Assembly (NCBI GenBank): GCA_963779485.1 | Contig: CAVZYJ010000015.1 | Span: 15,333 to 79,332 of the forward strand | Source of the DNA: CAVVJA01 sp963779485 | GTDB taxonomy: Bacteria > Actinomycetota > Actinomycetes > Mycobacteriales > Jatrophihabitantaceae | Length of the DNA stretch: 64,000 nt | Reading direction: 5' to 3' | Notes under the pieces: generated by a model | Databases searched by the model: none | What the model saw: the letters and a program-made list of their open reading frames with translations, nothing else | Told to the model about the DNA's origin: nothing | Translations under genes and position numbers: made by a program | Shown here: positions 9,311 to 17,738 of the stretch, in pieces | Layout: each line of letters begins with the position of its first letter | How positions within the stretch are numbered: the first letter of the stretch is position 1

Positions 9311-10193
9311 CGTGGTCGTCATATCCGAACGGCCCGCGCCGTCGAGCGCCGCGCGGCCGCGACCACGCCGATGGACGGGGCGGTTTGCCCGATCCGAGAT
9401 CGGAATGGTGTTCCGCCGCCGCCGCAATCAAGCAATGCTCGTCGTCCTGGGACTGATCCCGATCGTCATCGCGATCGCGGTCAAGATCACATCCCACACC
9501 GGACGGGGCGGACCCGGCGATGGGGGCGCCCTGTTCAACAGCATCACCGACAACGGGATCTTCGTCGGCTTCGCCGCCCTGCTCGTGGTGCTGCCATTGT
9601 TCTTCCCGATGGCGGTAGCGGTCGTGGCGGGCGACGCCGTCTCCGGCGAGGCGAATCTCGGGACCCTTCGTTACCTGCTGGCCCTACCGGTCGGGCGCAC
9701 TCGGCTCCTGGCCGTCAAGTACGTCGCGGTCGTCGTCTGGGCGTTCGCCTGCGCCGTCGTGGTCGCGGTGGCCGGCCTGCTTATCGGTCTGGTGCTGTTC
9801 CCCCGCGGCGACGTCACCTTGTTGTCCGGCATTGCCGTGTCCTATCCGGCCGCTGTGTGGCGCCTGGCGCTCGTCGTCGGCTACCTGACCGTCATGATGG
9901 CCGCGATCGGCGCCATCGGGCTGTTCGTGTCCACGCTGACCGAGGTTCCGGTCGCGGCGATGGCGACCACGCTCGCCCTCACGATCACCAGTCAGGTCCT
10001 CGACGCCATCCCGCAGCTATCCGCGGTGCACCCCTGGCTGCCCAGCCACTACTGGCTGCGCTTCTCCGACCTCCTACGGGATCCACTCGCGTTCGACCAG
10101 GTTCGCACGGGCCTGCTGGCGGCCGCGGCCTATATCGCGATCTTCGGCGCCCTCGCCTGGGCCCGGTTCGGGAACAAGGACGTCTCGAGCTAG
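9297..10193 (+). CDS. ABC-2 type transporter permease
   Basis: The 298-residue membrane protein has about six transmembrane segments and an Arg/Pro-rich cytoplasmic N terminus of about 40 residues. It has the ABC-2/YhaP-like layout: an early helix around residue 45, a large extracytoplasmic loop, then paired helices with the GEANLGTLRYLLALPVGR segment between them, which is characteristic of ABC-2 permeases. The ATG lies inside the end of the ATPase gene (14-base overlap), indicating translational coupling. It is the third gene of the lolA-like/ATPase/permease unit, and a palindromic repeat follows 49 bases downstream. Confidence 0.9.
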   Translation: MSRADVVVISERPAPSSAARPRPRRWTGRFARSEIGMVFRRRRNQAMLVVLGLIPIVIAIAVKITSHTGRGGPGDGGALFNSITDNGIFVGFAALLVVLPLFFPMAVAVVAGDAVSGEANLGTLRYLLALPVGRTRLLAVKYVAVVVWAFACAVVVAVAGLLIGLVLFPRGDVTLLSGIAVSYPAAVWRLALVVGYLTVMMAAIGAIGLFVSTLTEVPVAAMATTLALTITSQVLDAIPQLSAVHPWLPSHYWLRFSDLLRDPLAFDQVRTGLLAAAAYIAIFGALAWARFGNKDVSS

Positions 10194-10242
10194 GGCGTGC
10201 CCGTTGCGCCGGCTCCAGGGTGCCAGAATCGGTCGGACTTGA

Positions 10243-10287
10243 TGATCTTGGACTTACTGCCGCATGGCGACGATAAGTCCAAGATCA
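10243..10287. repeat. Interspersed palindromic repeat, copy 1
   Basis: There is a perfect 14-bp inverted repeat: TGATCTTGGACTTA (10243-10256) and TAAGTCCAAGATCA (10274-10287) around a 17-base loop that has its own small GCC/GGC stem. A near-identical copy is at 33131-33177 and a half copy at 14374-14394; all share the segment GCGACGA before the right arm. The element lies just after the ABC permease gene, so it may act as a transcription terminator or be a REP/MITE-like mobile palindrome. Spread across unrelated intergenic sites favours an interspersed family. Confidence 0.8.
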
Positions 10288-10288
10288 C

Positions 10289-10330
10289 GACTGGGTTGAG
10301 CGGTTGGGCGACTGGGGTTGAGCCGTTGGC
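10289..10330. repeat. Imperfect 21-bp tandem duplication
   Basis: Two adjacent 21-base units begin GACTGGGTTGAGC (10289) and GACTGGGGTTGAGC (10310) and both end in GTTGG-type sequence. They directly abut the palindromic repeat and lie between it and the DUF2630 gene. No function is evident. Confidence 0.5.
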
Positions 10331-10364
10331 GGGCGCCGGGGGCCGAGAGCGGACGGTCGGCCGG

Positions 10365-10610
10365 CTACTGCAGGTATCCCTCGACCTCGTCCGGCGGACG
10401 CTCTCGCGCGACGTCCGGGTCCTCGCCGGCATCTTCCCGGGCCCGGCGCTGCCGCAGCAGATCCCAGGCCTGGTCCAGCTGGCGCTCGAGGGAGTCGAGC
10501 CGGCTGCGGTCGGTGCCCGTCAACCCGCCACCCTGGTGCCGCAGACGCTTCTCCTCGGCGACGAGCTCGTGGATCTGGTCGAGTATGGCGTTGTCGTCCA
10601 TGGGCGCCAT
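10365..10610 (-). CDS. DUF2630 family small protein
   Basis: This 81-residue, highly charged, probably coiled-coil protein matches the DUF2630 pattern: ILDQIHELVAEEKRLR at the start, QLDQAWDLLRQRRA in the middle and VEGYLQ at the C terminus. Homologues generally begin MDDNAIL, so the internal ATG at 10601 is probably the true start and the upstream ATG at 10610 an alternative. Function is unknown. The gene is downstream of, and on the same strand as, the membrane-protein/patatin pair, with about 60 bases between. Confidence 0.85.
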   Translation of the reverse strand: MAPMDDNAILDQIHELVAEEKRLRHQGGGLTGTDRSRLDSLERQLDQAWDLLRQRRAREDAGEDPDVARERPPDEVEGYLQ

Positions 10611-10671
10611 TGTTCCCGGTCTTCACCGCGGCGTCGCCGTGAGCTATCCGGCACGCGCCGGGCCAAGATCA

Positions 10672-11310
10672 TCATCGCCATTGGCTGGCTTCGGCCGGCC
10701 GTGGCTCCGTGCTCCGAAGCGGCCGGACCGAGCCGGCCGAGCGCGCCCGTGACGACGTTCTCGGAACCTTCACCCGGTTGCCCTGGCCGAGGAACGGAGT
10801 AAAGATCGACATGACCAGGCCGCCGGCTACCGACAAGCACCCGGACGTGATCGCAAAGCCCGTTCCGGACATCGTGTACTGCAGCGGAGAGCCGGGAACG
10901 GTCAATCCGTAGACGCCCATCGCGATGACCGTCGTCGTGATCGAGAGCCACGGCACCGGGAGTCGCGCTTTCGACCGGGTGCGTGAGGTCCGGTAGGTCC
11001 GCTGCCGAAGGTAGGACGCGAACACCACCGCACCGCAGATCGGCAGGGACACGAGGTAGATGGCCCAGCGGGCGACGTGGTAGCCGTCCTTCGAGACGGT
11101 CAGCAGCGCGAGGAGCGTCGTATAGGCGAGAAGCGCCTCGGTCGGAATCTGCGCGACGATCAGATGGCTGAAGTTCGTCGTCGCGTTGGCCGGCTGCTCC
11201 AGTGGAGTCGAGCCCGACGGTATGGCCGGCTTGGTCGGGCACTGGATCGGCTTTCCGGGTTCCGCCAGGTCGCGGCTCACGGCCACGCTACCGGCGAGCA
11301 CCAGACTCAT
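10672..11310 (-). CDS. Uncharacterised membrane protein
   Basis: The 212-residue product has a short hydrophobic start, a Pro-rich segment, and about four transmembrane helices between residues 45 and 170, followed by an Arg/Ser-rich C-terminal tail. No family is recognised. The start ATG lies 12 bases beyond the stop of the patatin-like phospholipase on the same strand, so the two are probably co-transcribed and may act together at the membrane. Confidence 0.6.
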   Translation of the reverse strand: MSLVLAGSVAVSRDLAEPGKPIQCPTKPAIPSGSTPLEQPANATTNFSHLIVAQIPTEALLAYTTLLALLTVSKDGYHVARWAIYLVSLPICGAVVFASYLRQRTYRTSRTRSKARLPVPWLSITTTVIAMGVYGLTVPGSPLQYTMSGTGFAITSGCLSVAGGLVMSIFTPFLGQGNRVKVPRTSSRARSAGSVRPLRSTEPRPAEASQWR

Positions 11311-11322
11311 GATCGTCTCGGG

Positions 11323-12315
11323 TTAGCCGGCCGGTGTGAGCTGCGTGGCGGTGCCGTACTTCTGCTTCCACGCCTCGAAGTCCCACGTGCTGAGGAAGTC
11401 CTGCGCCGCGGCCGCGCCTTTGCTGTACAGATTGGCCTTTTCCTGCTCACTCAGCCGGAAGTTGGTGGAGCTCACGCCGGACGTGTCGACGAATACCGTC
11501 CGCGAGGTCACGGAATCCTGGTCGACGTACAGCTGGTCGTGCGCGGACACCATCGTCGAGATGAGAGCTTTGCCGAGGGATAGCACGCCGCCTGTCGCAT
11601 TCCAGCCCTGTTGCTGAACGGACAGCCGGGCGGACAGCTTGATTCCGAACGTGGGGTGGTCGTCGTCGTCGAACAGCGATACCGGGAAGTTGGAGAGCAT
11701 CCCGCCGTCGGTGAGAACGAGCTCCTTGTGGCCGTCGGCGAGGGTCGGGTCGACCGGAATGTGCCAGGGCTGGAAGAAGAACGGAATCGACGCCGATGCG
11801 CGAACGGCGTCCGCCACGGACTGGGTGTCGGGATCTTCGCCGTTCAACTTCTCGTAATCCCAAGGCAGTCGCAGCATCCGTCCGCGCGAGATGTCGGAGA
11901 TGACGATCACCAACTTGTAACGCTGTTCGATCGGTGTGCTGGCGTCGGTTCCCGGCATGCGGAGGTCGCCCCAGGTCCGAACCGGGTGCGGCGCGTTGGC
12001 CAACGTGTTAGCGATCCAGTCGTGCAGCTTGTTGCCCCGATAGATGCCCTCGTGCAGCAGCACGTCGATCCCCTGACCGAGCTTGCCCAGGTGACCAAGG
12101 AGACCCTGATCGAGGAAGTCGGCGAAGTTCGTCGACTTCATGAGCTCCTCGAGATTGTCGGTCAGTTCGGCGGCCACGAACGACGCCACGATGGCGCCCG
12201 CCGAGGTACCCGCCACCCGGCTGAATTGGTATTGCTTTGACAGCACGTCGATCGCTCCGGCGAGGCCGGCGCCCTTGACGCCGCCGCCCTCCAACACCAG
12301 ATCAGCCGTGTTCAC
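11323..12315 (-). CDS. Patatin-like phospholipase
   Basis: The 330-residue protein carries the full patatin catalytic set. The oxyanion glycine loop is EGGGVKGAGLAG (residues 9-20), the nucleophile elbow is GTSAG (Ser near residue 39), and the catalytic-dyad Asp is in TDGGMLSNFP. This Ser/Asp lipid acyl hydrolase fold acts on phospholipids or acylglycerols. It has no signal peptide, so it is probably cytosolic or membrane-peripheral. The start codon is GTG. The gene is followed closely by the membrane-protein gene at 10672-11310 and preceded by a YccF gene on the same strand. Confidence 0.93.
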   Translation of the reverse strand: MNTADLVLEGGGVKGAGLAGAIDVLSKQYQFSRVAGTSAGAIVASFVAAELTDNLEELMKSTNFADFLDQGLLGHLGKLGQGIDVLLHEGIYRGNKLHDWIANTLANAPHPVRTWGDLRMPGTDASTPIEQRYKLVIVISDISRGRMLRLPWDYEKLNGEDPDTQSVADAVRASASIPFFFQPWHIPVDPTLADGHKELVLTDGGMLSNFPVSLFDDDDHPTFGIKLSARLSVQQQGWNATGGVLSLGKALISTMVSAHDQLYVDQDSVTSRTVFVDTSGVSSTNFRLSEQEKANLYSKGAAAAQDFLSTWDFEAWKQKYGTATQLTPAG

Positions 12316-12391
12316 GCCAACCCCCGATGCTCGTATTCGTCCTGTTGGATGGGAAGAGAGATGATCACTTCATTTGATACGCGGCTCGGCC

Positions 12392-12790
12392 CTAGTAAGT
12401 TTCGTAGGCCGCGACGGAGTCCGTGGGCACGATGATCTTGCCCAGGGGTACCAGCGATATCGGAATCAGCTTGAAGCAGGCCAGACCAAGCGGGATGCCG
12501 ATGATCGTGATGCAGAGCGCGACGCCAGCGACGGCATTCCCGATGGCGAGCCAGATCCCGGCGACGATGAGCCAGATGATGTTTCCGATGAGCGAGGGCG
12601 CTCCGGCCCGCGGATTGTGGACGATCGTGCGCCCGAACGGCCACAGCGCGTAGTTGGCGATCCGAAATGAGGCAATACCGAAGGGGATCGTGATGATGAG
12701 GATGAAGCAGATGATGCCGCCCACGACGTAACCGATAGCCAGCCAGAATCCAGCCAGCACAAGCCAGATGACGTTGAGCACGACCTTCAT
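12392..12790 (-). CDS. YccF domain membrane protein
   Basis: This is a 132-residue small membrane protein made of two YccF repeats. Repeat one covers about residues 1-55 (NVIWLVLAGFWLAIGYVVGG) and repeat two about 65-120 (NIIWLIVAGIWLAIGNAVAG). Each is followed by an ITIPFGIASF- or IIGIPLGLACF-like segment and a LWPFGR or LVPLGK turn. The family is widespread and poorly understood. The start ATG is well placed, and the gene is downstream of the zinc-type efflux operon on the same strand (79-base gap). Confidence 0.9.
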   Translation of the reverse strand: MKVVLNVIWLVLAGFWLAIGYVVGGIICFILIITIPFGIASFRIANYALWPFGRTIVHNPRAGAPSLIGNIIWLIVAGIWLAIGNAVAGVALCITIIGIPLGLACFKLIPISLVPLGKIIVPTDSVAAYETY

Positions 12791-12869
12791 GATGCTCAGT
12801 ATGGGGGACGTCGCTGATGGCCTACCTACCCCGGCGTGAGTGACCGATCGAGGGGCTCGGACCCGGCGA

Positions 12870-13856
12870 TCAAGGATGGGCGCCGCGTTCGTGGGCTGCG
12901 TGGCTCGGCGGCTCGAACTGGAAAGTGGAGTGTTCGACGTCGAAGTGTCCGGTCAGGCAGGCCTGCAACGTGTCGAGCAGTTGGGGGGCGTGGCTGTCAG
13001 TGAAGCACGAGTTGTCGATGACCACGTGAGCGGACAAAGTCGGCAGATCCGAGGTGAGGGTCCAGACGTGCAGGTCGTGCACGTCATGGACGTGCTCATC
13101 CTCCAGCAGGTGGGCGCGAATGTCGTCGAGGTCGACCCCTTCCGGAGCCGCTTCCAGGAGCACCCGGCCCGAGTCGCGCAGCAGGCCCCAGGCGGCCTTG
13201 AGCATCAATCCGACCACGATGAGCGAGGCGATCGAGTCGGCCCGGACGAATCCGGTCGTGATGATGACGATGCCGGCGATGACCGTGCCGATGAATCCGT
13301 AGAGGTCGGTCAGGATGTGCTTGAACGCGCCTTCGATGTTCAGGCTCGATCGGTTGGCTTTGGTGAGGGTCCAGGCGGCCAGGATGTTGACGCCCATCCC
13401 GATGATCGCGACGACGAGGACCGGGCCGCCGTCGACCTGCGGCGGATGAATCAGGCGGCGGATCGCCTCGAACGCGATGATCCCGGACACCACGAGCAGC
13501 GTGATCCCGTTCGCGGCCGCGGACAGGATCTCGGCGCGCTTCCAGCCGAACGTCCACGCTCCCGCCGCTGGGCGGGCGGCGAGGTTGATCGCCCACAGTG
13601 CGGCGCCGATTGCGCCCACGTCGGAGAGCATGTGTCCCGAGTCGGACAGCAACGCGAGCGACCCGGCCATCAGCGCGGCGACAACCTCGAAGACCATGAA
13701 CGCCCCGAGCAGCAGCAGGGCGATGACCAGATAACGACGGTCGGCATCGGCGCTGACGCCGTGCTGGTGCGACCGCTCGCTCCGAGAGCCGTGACCGGGC
13801 GGCCCGTGCCCGTCGCCGTGGCCGAGGTGGTGGCTGTGTCCGGCGGTGGTGGTCAT
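12870..13856 (-). CDS. Cation diffusion facilitator (CzcD/ZitB-type zinc exporter)
   Basis: The 328-residue CDF antiporter moves Zn2+ (possibly Co2+/Cd2+) out of the cell. It has a His-rich N terminus (GHSHHLGHGDGHG) and six transmembrane helices. Metal-site motifs SDSGHMLSD in helix 2 (His75, Asp79) and HILTD in helix 5 are present, followed by a cytoplasmic C-terminal domain with HVHDVHDLHVW. The frame is open far upstream, but the ATG at 13856 overlaps the ArsR stop in an ATGA junction and is the natural start. Coupling to an ArsR regulator with a zinc-type sensor site indicates zinc-responsive efflux. Confidence 0.94.
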   Translation of the reverse strand: MTTTAGHSHHLGHGDGHGPPGHGSRSERSHQHGVSADADRRYLVIALLLLGAFMVFEVVAALMAGSLALLSDSGHMLSDVGAIGAALWAINLAARPAAGAWTFGWKRAEILSAAANGITLLVVSGIIAFEAIRRLIHPPQVDGGPVLVVAIIGMGVNILAAWTLTKANRSSLNIEGAFKHILTDLYGFIGTVIAGIVIITTGFVRADSIASLIVVGLMLKAAWGLLRDSGRVLLEAAPEGVDLDDIRAHLLEDEHVHDVHDLHVWTLTSDLPTLSAHVVIDNSCFTDSHAPQLLDTLQACLTGHFDVEHSTFQFEPPSHAAHERGAHP

Positions 13857-14275
13857 GGCCGATGTCCCCGGCCGGCAGGTGACACCCGGTCCGCGGCAAG
13901 AGGCGCCAGGTCGCGAACCGGGCCGGAGTGCTGGGCATGGGTGAGGCCGACGTCGAGCAGCATCTGCACGTGCGTGTCCTCCAGCCGGTAGTACGCCATC
14001 CGGCCGCGCCGGCTCACGGCCACGACCCGATGGGCGCGCAATAGCCGCAACGCGTGACTTACCGCTGACTCCGTCATTCCGGTCGTCGCCGCGAGATCGC
14101 AAACACACAGCTCGCCGGCCTGGAGCAGGCTGGCCAGGAGCCGCAGCCGGCCCGGCTCCCCGAGCAGCGAAAACACCTGGGCCAGGTCGGCGACCGTTGT
14201 CTCCTCGGGCAGCGCGCGACGTACGGCCGCGACCTTGCCCGGGTCCACGAGCCGGACGCCACAGTCGTCGATCAT
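13853..14275 (-). CDS. ArsR/SmtB-family metal sensor repressor (zinc/cobalt type)
   Basis: This 140-residue winged-helix repressor controls the CDF exporter. The alpha-3 metal motif ELCVCDL supplies Cys57 and Cys59. A C-terminal alpha-5 motif D-x-H-x10-H-x2-H (Asp100, His102, His113, His116) matches the Zn/Co site of CzrA, SmtB and NmtR in spacing. The recognition helix is MTESAVSHALRLLRAHR. The ATG at 14275 (MIDDCGVRLVDP) fits family N termini. An upstream in-frame ATG at 14314 falls inside the operator palindrome and is less likely. Derepression by zinc would turn on both genes, which overlap by 4 bases. Confidence 0.92.
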   Translation of the reverse strand: MIDDCGVRLVDPGKVAAVRRALPEETTVADLAQVFSLLGEPGRLRLLASLLQAGELCVCDLAATTGMTESAVSHALRLLRAHRVVAVSRRGRMAYYRLEDTHVQMLLDVGLTHAQHSGPVRDLAPLAADRVSPAGRGHRP

Positions 14276-14303
14276 CGACTCGGGCACGCCCCACCACCTC
14301 GCC

Positions 14304-14329
14304 CATATCTGCATGACTGTTCAGATATG
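14304..14329. promoter_or_regulatory. ArsR/SmtB-type operator palindrome
   Basis: A perfect 8-bp inverted repeat CATATCTG-N10-CAGATATG sits 29-54 bases upstream of the preferred arsR start. Read as the classic 12-2-12 ArsR/SmtB operator it is an imperfect repeat whose outer 8 positions match exactly. Placement upstream of a zinc-type ArsR gene and its CDF partner supports autorepression. Confidence 0.8.
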
Positions 14330-14373
14330 AAGGTTAGATGACGGGGCGTCAGCTCGGCGGCTCGGCCCGCGGA

Positions 14374-14394
14374 GCGACGACAAGCCCAAGATCA
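14374..14394. repeat. Half copy of the interspersed palindromic repeat
   Basis: The right half (GCGACGA then CAAGCCCAAGATCA) differs from copies 1 and 2 by two transitions in the arm. No matching left arm is found upstream, so this is a decayed or truncated element. It lies in the gap between the arsR operator and the small gene at 14439-14681. Confidence 0.55.
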
Positions 14395-14438
14395 TCAGTG
14401 TTGCGATCGGTGCGCTCGGTCCGGCGCCGCCCTTGCCG

Positions 14439-14681
14439 TTAGTGAGCGGCTCGAATGCTGATCACGTCGACGTCATTTTCGAGCAGCAGGCGGTGCAGTT
14501 CGATCAGATCGCATTCGCGGGCGAGCTGGAACCGAAACACGGTGCCGCGCCGCAGGCTGCACCACGTGCCGGCGGGCGCGATGCACGCCCGCGCCAGCGG
14601 TCCGAGAACTGTCCGTACTCGAACGTCGTAGCGAAATCGACCTTTCCCGCGAACCGCCGGTAACGGTGCGCTCATGGCCAT
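14439..14681 (-). CDS. Small uncharacterised protein, second of a tandem paralogous pair
   Basis: The 80-residue protein contains a compact alpha/beta domain: FRYDVRVRTVLGP at the start, a central strand GTVFRFQL, a helix DLIELHRLLLEN and a final strand DVISIR. This pattern resembles the upstream neighbour, which ends in LDLLEIR. Its start overlaps that gene's stop in a TGATG junction, so the two are translationally coupled. An alternative ATG is two codons in. The overall pattern is ACT-like, but no family is assigned. This is a small protein type seen in actinobacteria without known function. Confidence 0.65.
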   Translation of the reverse strand: MAMSAPLPAVRGKGRFRYDVRVRTVLGPLARACIAPAGTWCSLRRGTVFRFQLARECDLIELHRLLLENDVDVISIRAAH

Positions 14682-14935
14682 CAGCCCGATTTCTCCGCAG
14701 TCCGGTCCGGAGTCCGGTCCTCAGTCTGGTCCTCTGGCGCAGTTCGAATCTCGAGCAGGTCTAGACCGAGATTGCGCAGCCGCTGGAGCACTCCGTGCAG
14801 CCCGGCTTGATCCAGTGGTTCGGTTCGAATGATGGTCTGCGCCGGCTCCTCGACAAGACCGGTGGCGCCGAGTTCGGCCAGGACATTCGATGGAATCGGA
14901 CCTCGCACCCGAACCTCCCAGGTCTGAGCGTCCAT
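14681..14935 (-). CDS. Small uncharacterised protein, first of a tandem paralogous pair
   Basis: The 84-residue protein starts at the ATG at 14935 (MDAQTWEVRVRGP), which follows a GGAGGA ribosome site by 3 bases; an earlier in-frame ATG at 14980 lacks this support. The domain pattern is a strand VRVRGPIP, a helix NVLAELGA, a strand TIIRTEPLD, a helix GLHGVLQRLRNLG and a final strand LDLLEIR. A charged tail of about 20 residues follows. It is similar in layout to the following gene, with which it overlaps. Function unknown; binding to a small ligand or partner protein is possible. Confidence 0.72.
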   Translation of the reverse strand: MDAQTWEVRVRGPIPSNVLAELGATGLVEEPAQTIIRTEPLDQAGLHGVLQRLRNLGLDLLEIRTAPEDQTEDRTPDRTAEKSG

Positions 14936-15035
14936 AGGTCCTCCCTGACTCGGCAACCCTGGATCTGCCCTACTGTTCATCCGGTGGGACCGGAGTGTCT
15001 TCAGCCCCTGCGGATGACTCAGCTCGATCCAGCAA

Positions 15036-17738
15036 TCACACGATCGCGAGCTCCCGCGCCCGACGTACTGCCTCGTTTCGTCGGCTGACCGCCAGCTTTC
15101 GGAGGATGCTGCGGACGTGGGTCCGCACAGTGTTCACCGAGACGAACATCGCCGCGCCGATCTCCTCGGTTGACAACAATTCGGACATCAGGCGCAGCAC
15201 CTCGATCTCGCGCTCACTGAGCGGCTCGGTGGCGACGAGGTGTGGCAACGGCGCTCGCGCTGGGCGGGCCTCCCGCGAGATCGCCGGGCGCAGCTTGACC
15301 ACCTTCGACGCGGCGGGACTGAGCCAGGTGGCGGCGGCGCTCAGGGTGCTGTTGGCGCGCAGCAACCTGCGCAGCTGGGGGGTCGAATCGATGAACGGCC
15401 GTCGCATGAGCTCGGGCTCGGCCAGCTGCAGCGCTTGGCGTATCGCGGGCACGGCGAGTGGGACCTGCCCGTGCGCCAAATGGTCGCAGGCTCGATCGAT
15501 CCAGGCCTCGACCAACGCGTCCAAAGGGGTCGCGGCATCCTTCGTCACGTCGCGCGGGGCAGATTGCCTTACAGCCCCGAGTGCGCTGGCCCGGACCCGG
15601 GCGACCTCCGCTCGCGCAGTGTGCGGATCCGGAAGCGCATCAAGGGCCTCGACGGCCTGATCGATCTGAGCTTGGGCGAGATGGGCGGCCGCCAGCTCCA
15701 GCAACGCCCGCTCTCGGACCCAGGTGGGCGACTCGACGTCGGCCAGGACCGGTGCGAGGGCACGCTCCGCCGCCTCGAAGTCGTGCCGTGATCTGTGCAG
15801 TCGGGCCTGCAGCGCTGCGAGCAGCGGCCGCAGGAGCGGACCCTCGTGATCCGCTGCGCTCGCCTGGGCTCGAGCTTCCCAGCGTCTGGCCTCCGCATGA
15901 TGGAACTCCTCGCATTTGACCCACGCCAATGCGAGGGCGGCGGCCGCCGGTCGTTGCTCACGGGGCAAGCCGCAGTCGTCGGCGAGCCCCTCCGCGGCCT
16001 GGGCGTGCTCAGCGGCACGACGCAGCCGTCCCCGGAGTGCGTCGACGAGCGCGAGCTCTCCGAGGCACCTGCGCTTCAGCCGGCCGGACCCGGCGGCGTC
16101 GGCGGCCGCGATCGCGGCCCGCAACGCCTCGGCCGCTTCGTCACCGCCGTCCTCCAACATCACGGCGGTAGCCCGGGACGCGAGCACGACGGCGGACAGC
16201 GGCGCCGCGGAGGTGAACTCGTCGGGGGGCAGCTGCGCGAGCAATCCGAGCGCGTCGTCTGCGGCTCTCACCGCCCGCGCGGCGTCTGCCCCGACGGCGG
16301 CGATCGCCGCCAGCACGACCGTGGCCGACAGTCGCAGCCCGGCGCCCCCCTCGGCCTGCTTCACGACACGGGTCAGCTGGTCGACGTCCCTCGCGGAGAC
16401 GGATTCCCCACTACTCACGGCCCGAGCGGCGCGGAGCACGGCCGCGTCCGGACCGGGCAGATCAGCTGGCATCGACTCGACAATCGCCCGGTACGGACTG
16501 CTGTCATTGGCGAGGAGCGAACCGATCGCGAGCGCCCCGATGAGAAGCGAGGTCGCGTAAGCCCAGTCCCCACTGGCCACGGCGTGCTCAGTCGCCGAAA
16601 CGTATTGGCCGGCCGCAGCGAACCACTTCGCACATCGACGGTGCAAGTCCGGAACATCGGCTGCGGACTCGTGGCTCAGCTGGGCCTTCAACAGTTCCCG
16701 AAACAGGGGATGCACTCGGTAGACACCGCTCGAATCAGGCGGCCGCTCGACGAAGGCGTTGGTCCGAACGAGTGTGGCCAGCGTTCGCCGGCCGTCGGCG
16801 CGGTCGGTCAGCTCGTCGACCAGGTCCGGCAGCAGTTGCGGGGTGATGCTGGTCCGCAGCAGAAAGTCGCGGACGCGCGGTGGTTGGGCGTCCAGGACTT
16901 CGGCAAACAGGTACTCGGCGACGCTGCCGTCCTCGCGCGCCAACGAATCGACGAGCGTGGTGGGATCGGCTCCCTGCTTGAGGGATGCGGCGGCCAGTCG
17001 CAGGCCGGCGGCCCAACCTTCGGTTTGCTCGGTCAGCGAGGCGACGATGTCCCGAGAGACCTTCGCGCCGAGACTGACCATGAGGGACTGCGCCTCGGAG
17101 GCGGTGAAGGCGAGCGCATCCTGCCGCAGCTCGGTCATCGAGTCGGTCAGCCGGTACTTATGGAGCGGAAGTTGTGGGTCGGCCCGACCACACATGATCA
17201 ACCGAAAATGCGGATAGGCATGCCGGACCAGGAAGTCCAACCCAGCGTTCGCGTGGCGACTCACCAAGCGGTCGGTTCCGTCCAGGACGAGCACGACCGG
17301 GACCGGGTGATCGAGGATGTCGGCCGCCAGCCGGATGAAGAACGAGTTCCGAACGACCTCTCCCAGCGGTGGGCGGTTGGCGTGTCGAAGGGTGACGCCC
17401 GCTCGGAGGATCGTCTCCGCGAGATAGGACCAGAACACCTCAGGCCGGTCGCAGGCGTCGTCGACGGTAAGCCACGCGACCGGCCAGGGAACGGCCCGCG
17501 CCTCGGCCCAGGACGCGGCCAGCACGGTCTTGCCGGCGCCGGCCGGCGCACTGATCAGCGTCAGTGACTTGTCCCGAACCCCTTGTGACAGGCGATCCTG
17601 CAGCCGGGTTCGGATTATCGGTTTGCTCGGCAGCTGAGGGGGTTCGAAGGTGGACGTGAGGACTGGATCACGATAGTCGGACTCGCCGTCTCCCGGATTG
17701 TCGGCCCCGGGCGACTCGGACACGGCGATAATTGACAT
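15036..17738 (-). CDS. MalT-type ATP-dependent LuxR-family transcriptional regulator
   Basis: This regulator of about 900 residues has an N-terminal STAND/NTPase domain with Walker A APAGAGKT (residues 64-71) and a Walker B-like VPVVLVLDGTD segment. A long Ala-rich TPR-like helical region follows. The C-terminal LuxR HTH begins at PLSEREIEVLRLMSELLS with recognition helix VNTVRTHVRSILRKL. MalT-type regulators become active on binding an inducer and ATP. The ATG at 17738 has GGAGG eight bases upstream; that Shine-Dalgarno lies inside the alternative GTG start at 17753, making the latter unlikely. Target genes are not evident. Confidence 0.9.
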   Translation of the reverse strand: MSIIAVSESPGADNPGDGESDYRDPVLTSTFEPPQLPSKPIIRTRLQDRLSQGVRDKSLTLISAPAGAGKTVLAASWAEARAVPWPVAWLTVDDACDRPEVFWSYLAETILRAGVTLRHANRPPLGEVVRNSFFIRLAADILDHPVPVVLVLDGTDRLVSRHANAGLDFLVRHAYPHFRLIMCGRADPQLPLHKYRLTDSMTELRQDALAFTASEAQSLMVSLGAKVSRDIVASLTEQTEGWAAGLRLAAASLKQGADPTTLVDSLAREDGSVAEYLFAEVLDAQPPRVRDFLLRTSITPQLLPDLVDELTDRADGRRTLATLVRTNAFVERPPDSSGVYRVHPLFRELLKAQLSHESAADVPDLHRRCAKWFAAAGQYVSATEHAVASGDWAYATSLLIGALAIGSLLANDSSPYRAIVESMPADLPGPDAAVLRAARAVSSGESVSARDVDQLTRVVKQAEGGAGLRLSATVVLAAIAAVGADAARAVRAADDALGLLAQLPPDEFTSAAPLSAVVLASRATAVMLEDGGDEAAEALRAAIAAADAAGSGRLKRRCLGELALVDALRGRLRRAAEHAQAAEGLADDCGLPREQRPAAAALALAWVKCEEFHHAEARRWEARAQASAADHEGPLLRPLLAALQARLHRSRHDFEAAERALAPVLADVESPTWVRERALLELAAAHLAQAQIDQAVEALDALPDPHTARAEVARVRASALGAVRQSAPRDVTKDAATPLDALVEAWIDRACDHLAHGQVPLAVPAIRQALQLAEPELMRRPFIDSTPQLRRLLRANSTLSAAATWLSPAASKVVKLRPAISREARPARAPLPHLVATEPLSEREIEVLRLMSELLSTEEIGAAMFVSVNTVRTHVRSILRKLAVSRRNEAVRRARELAIV

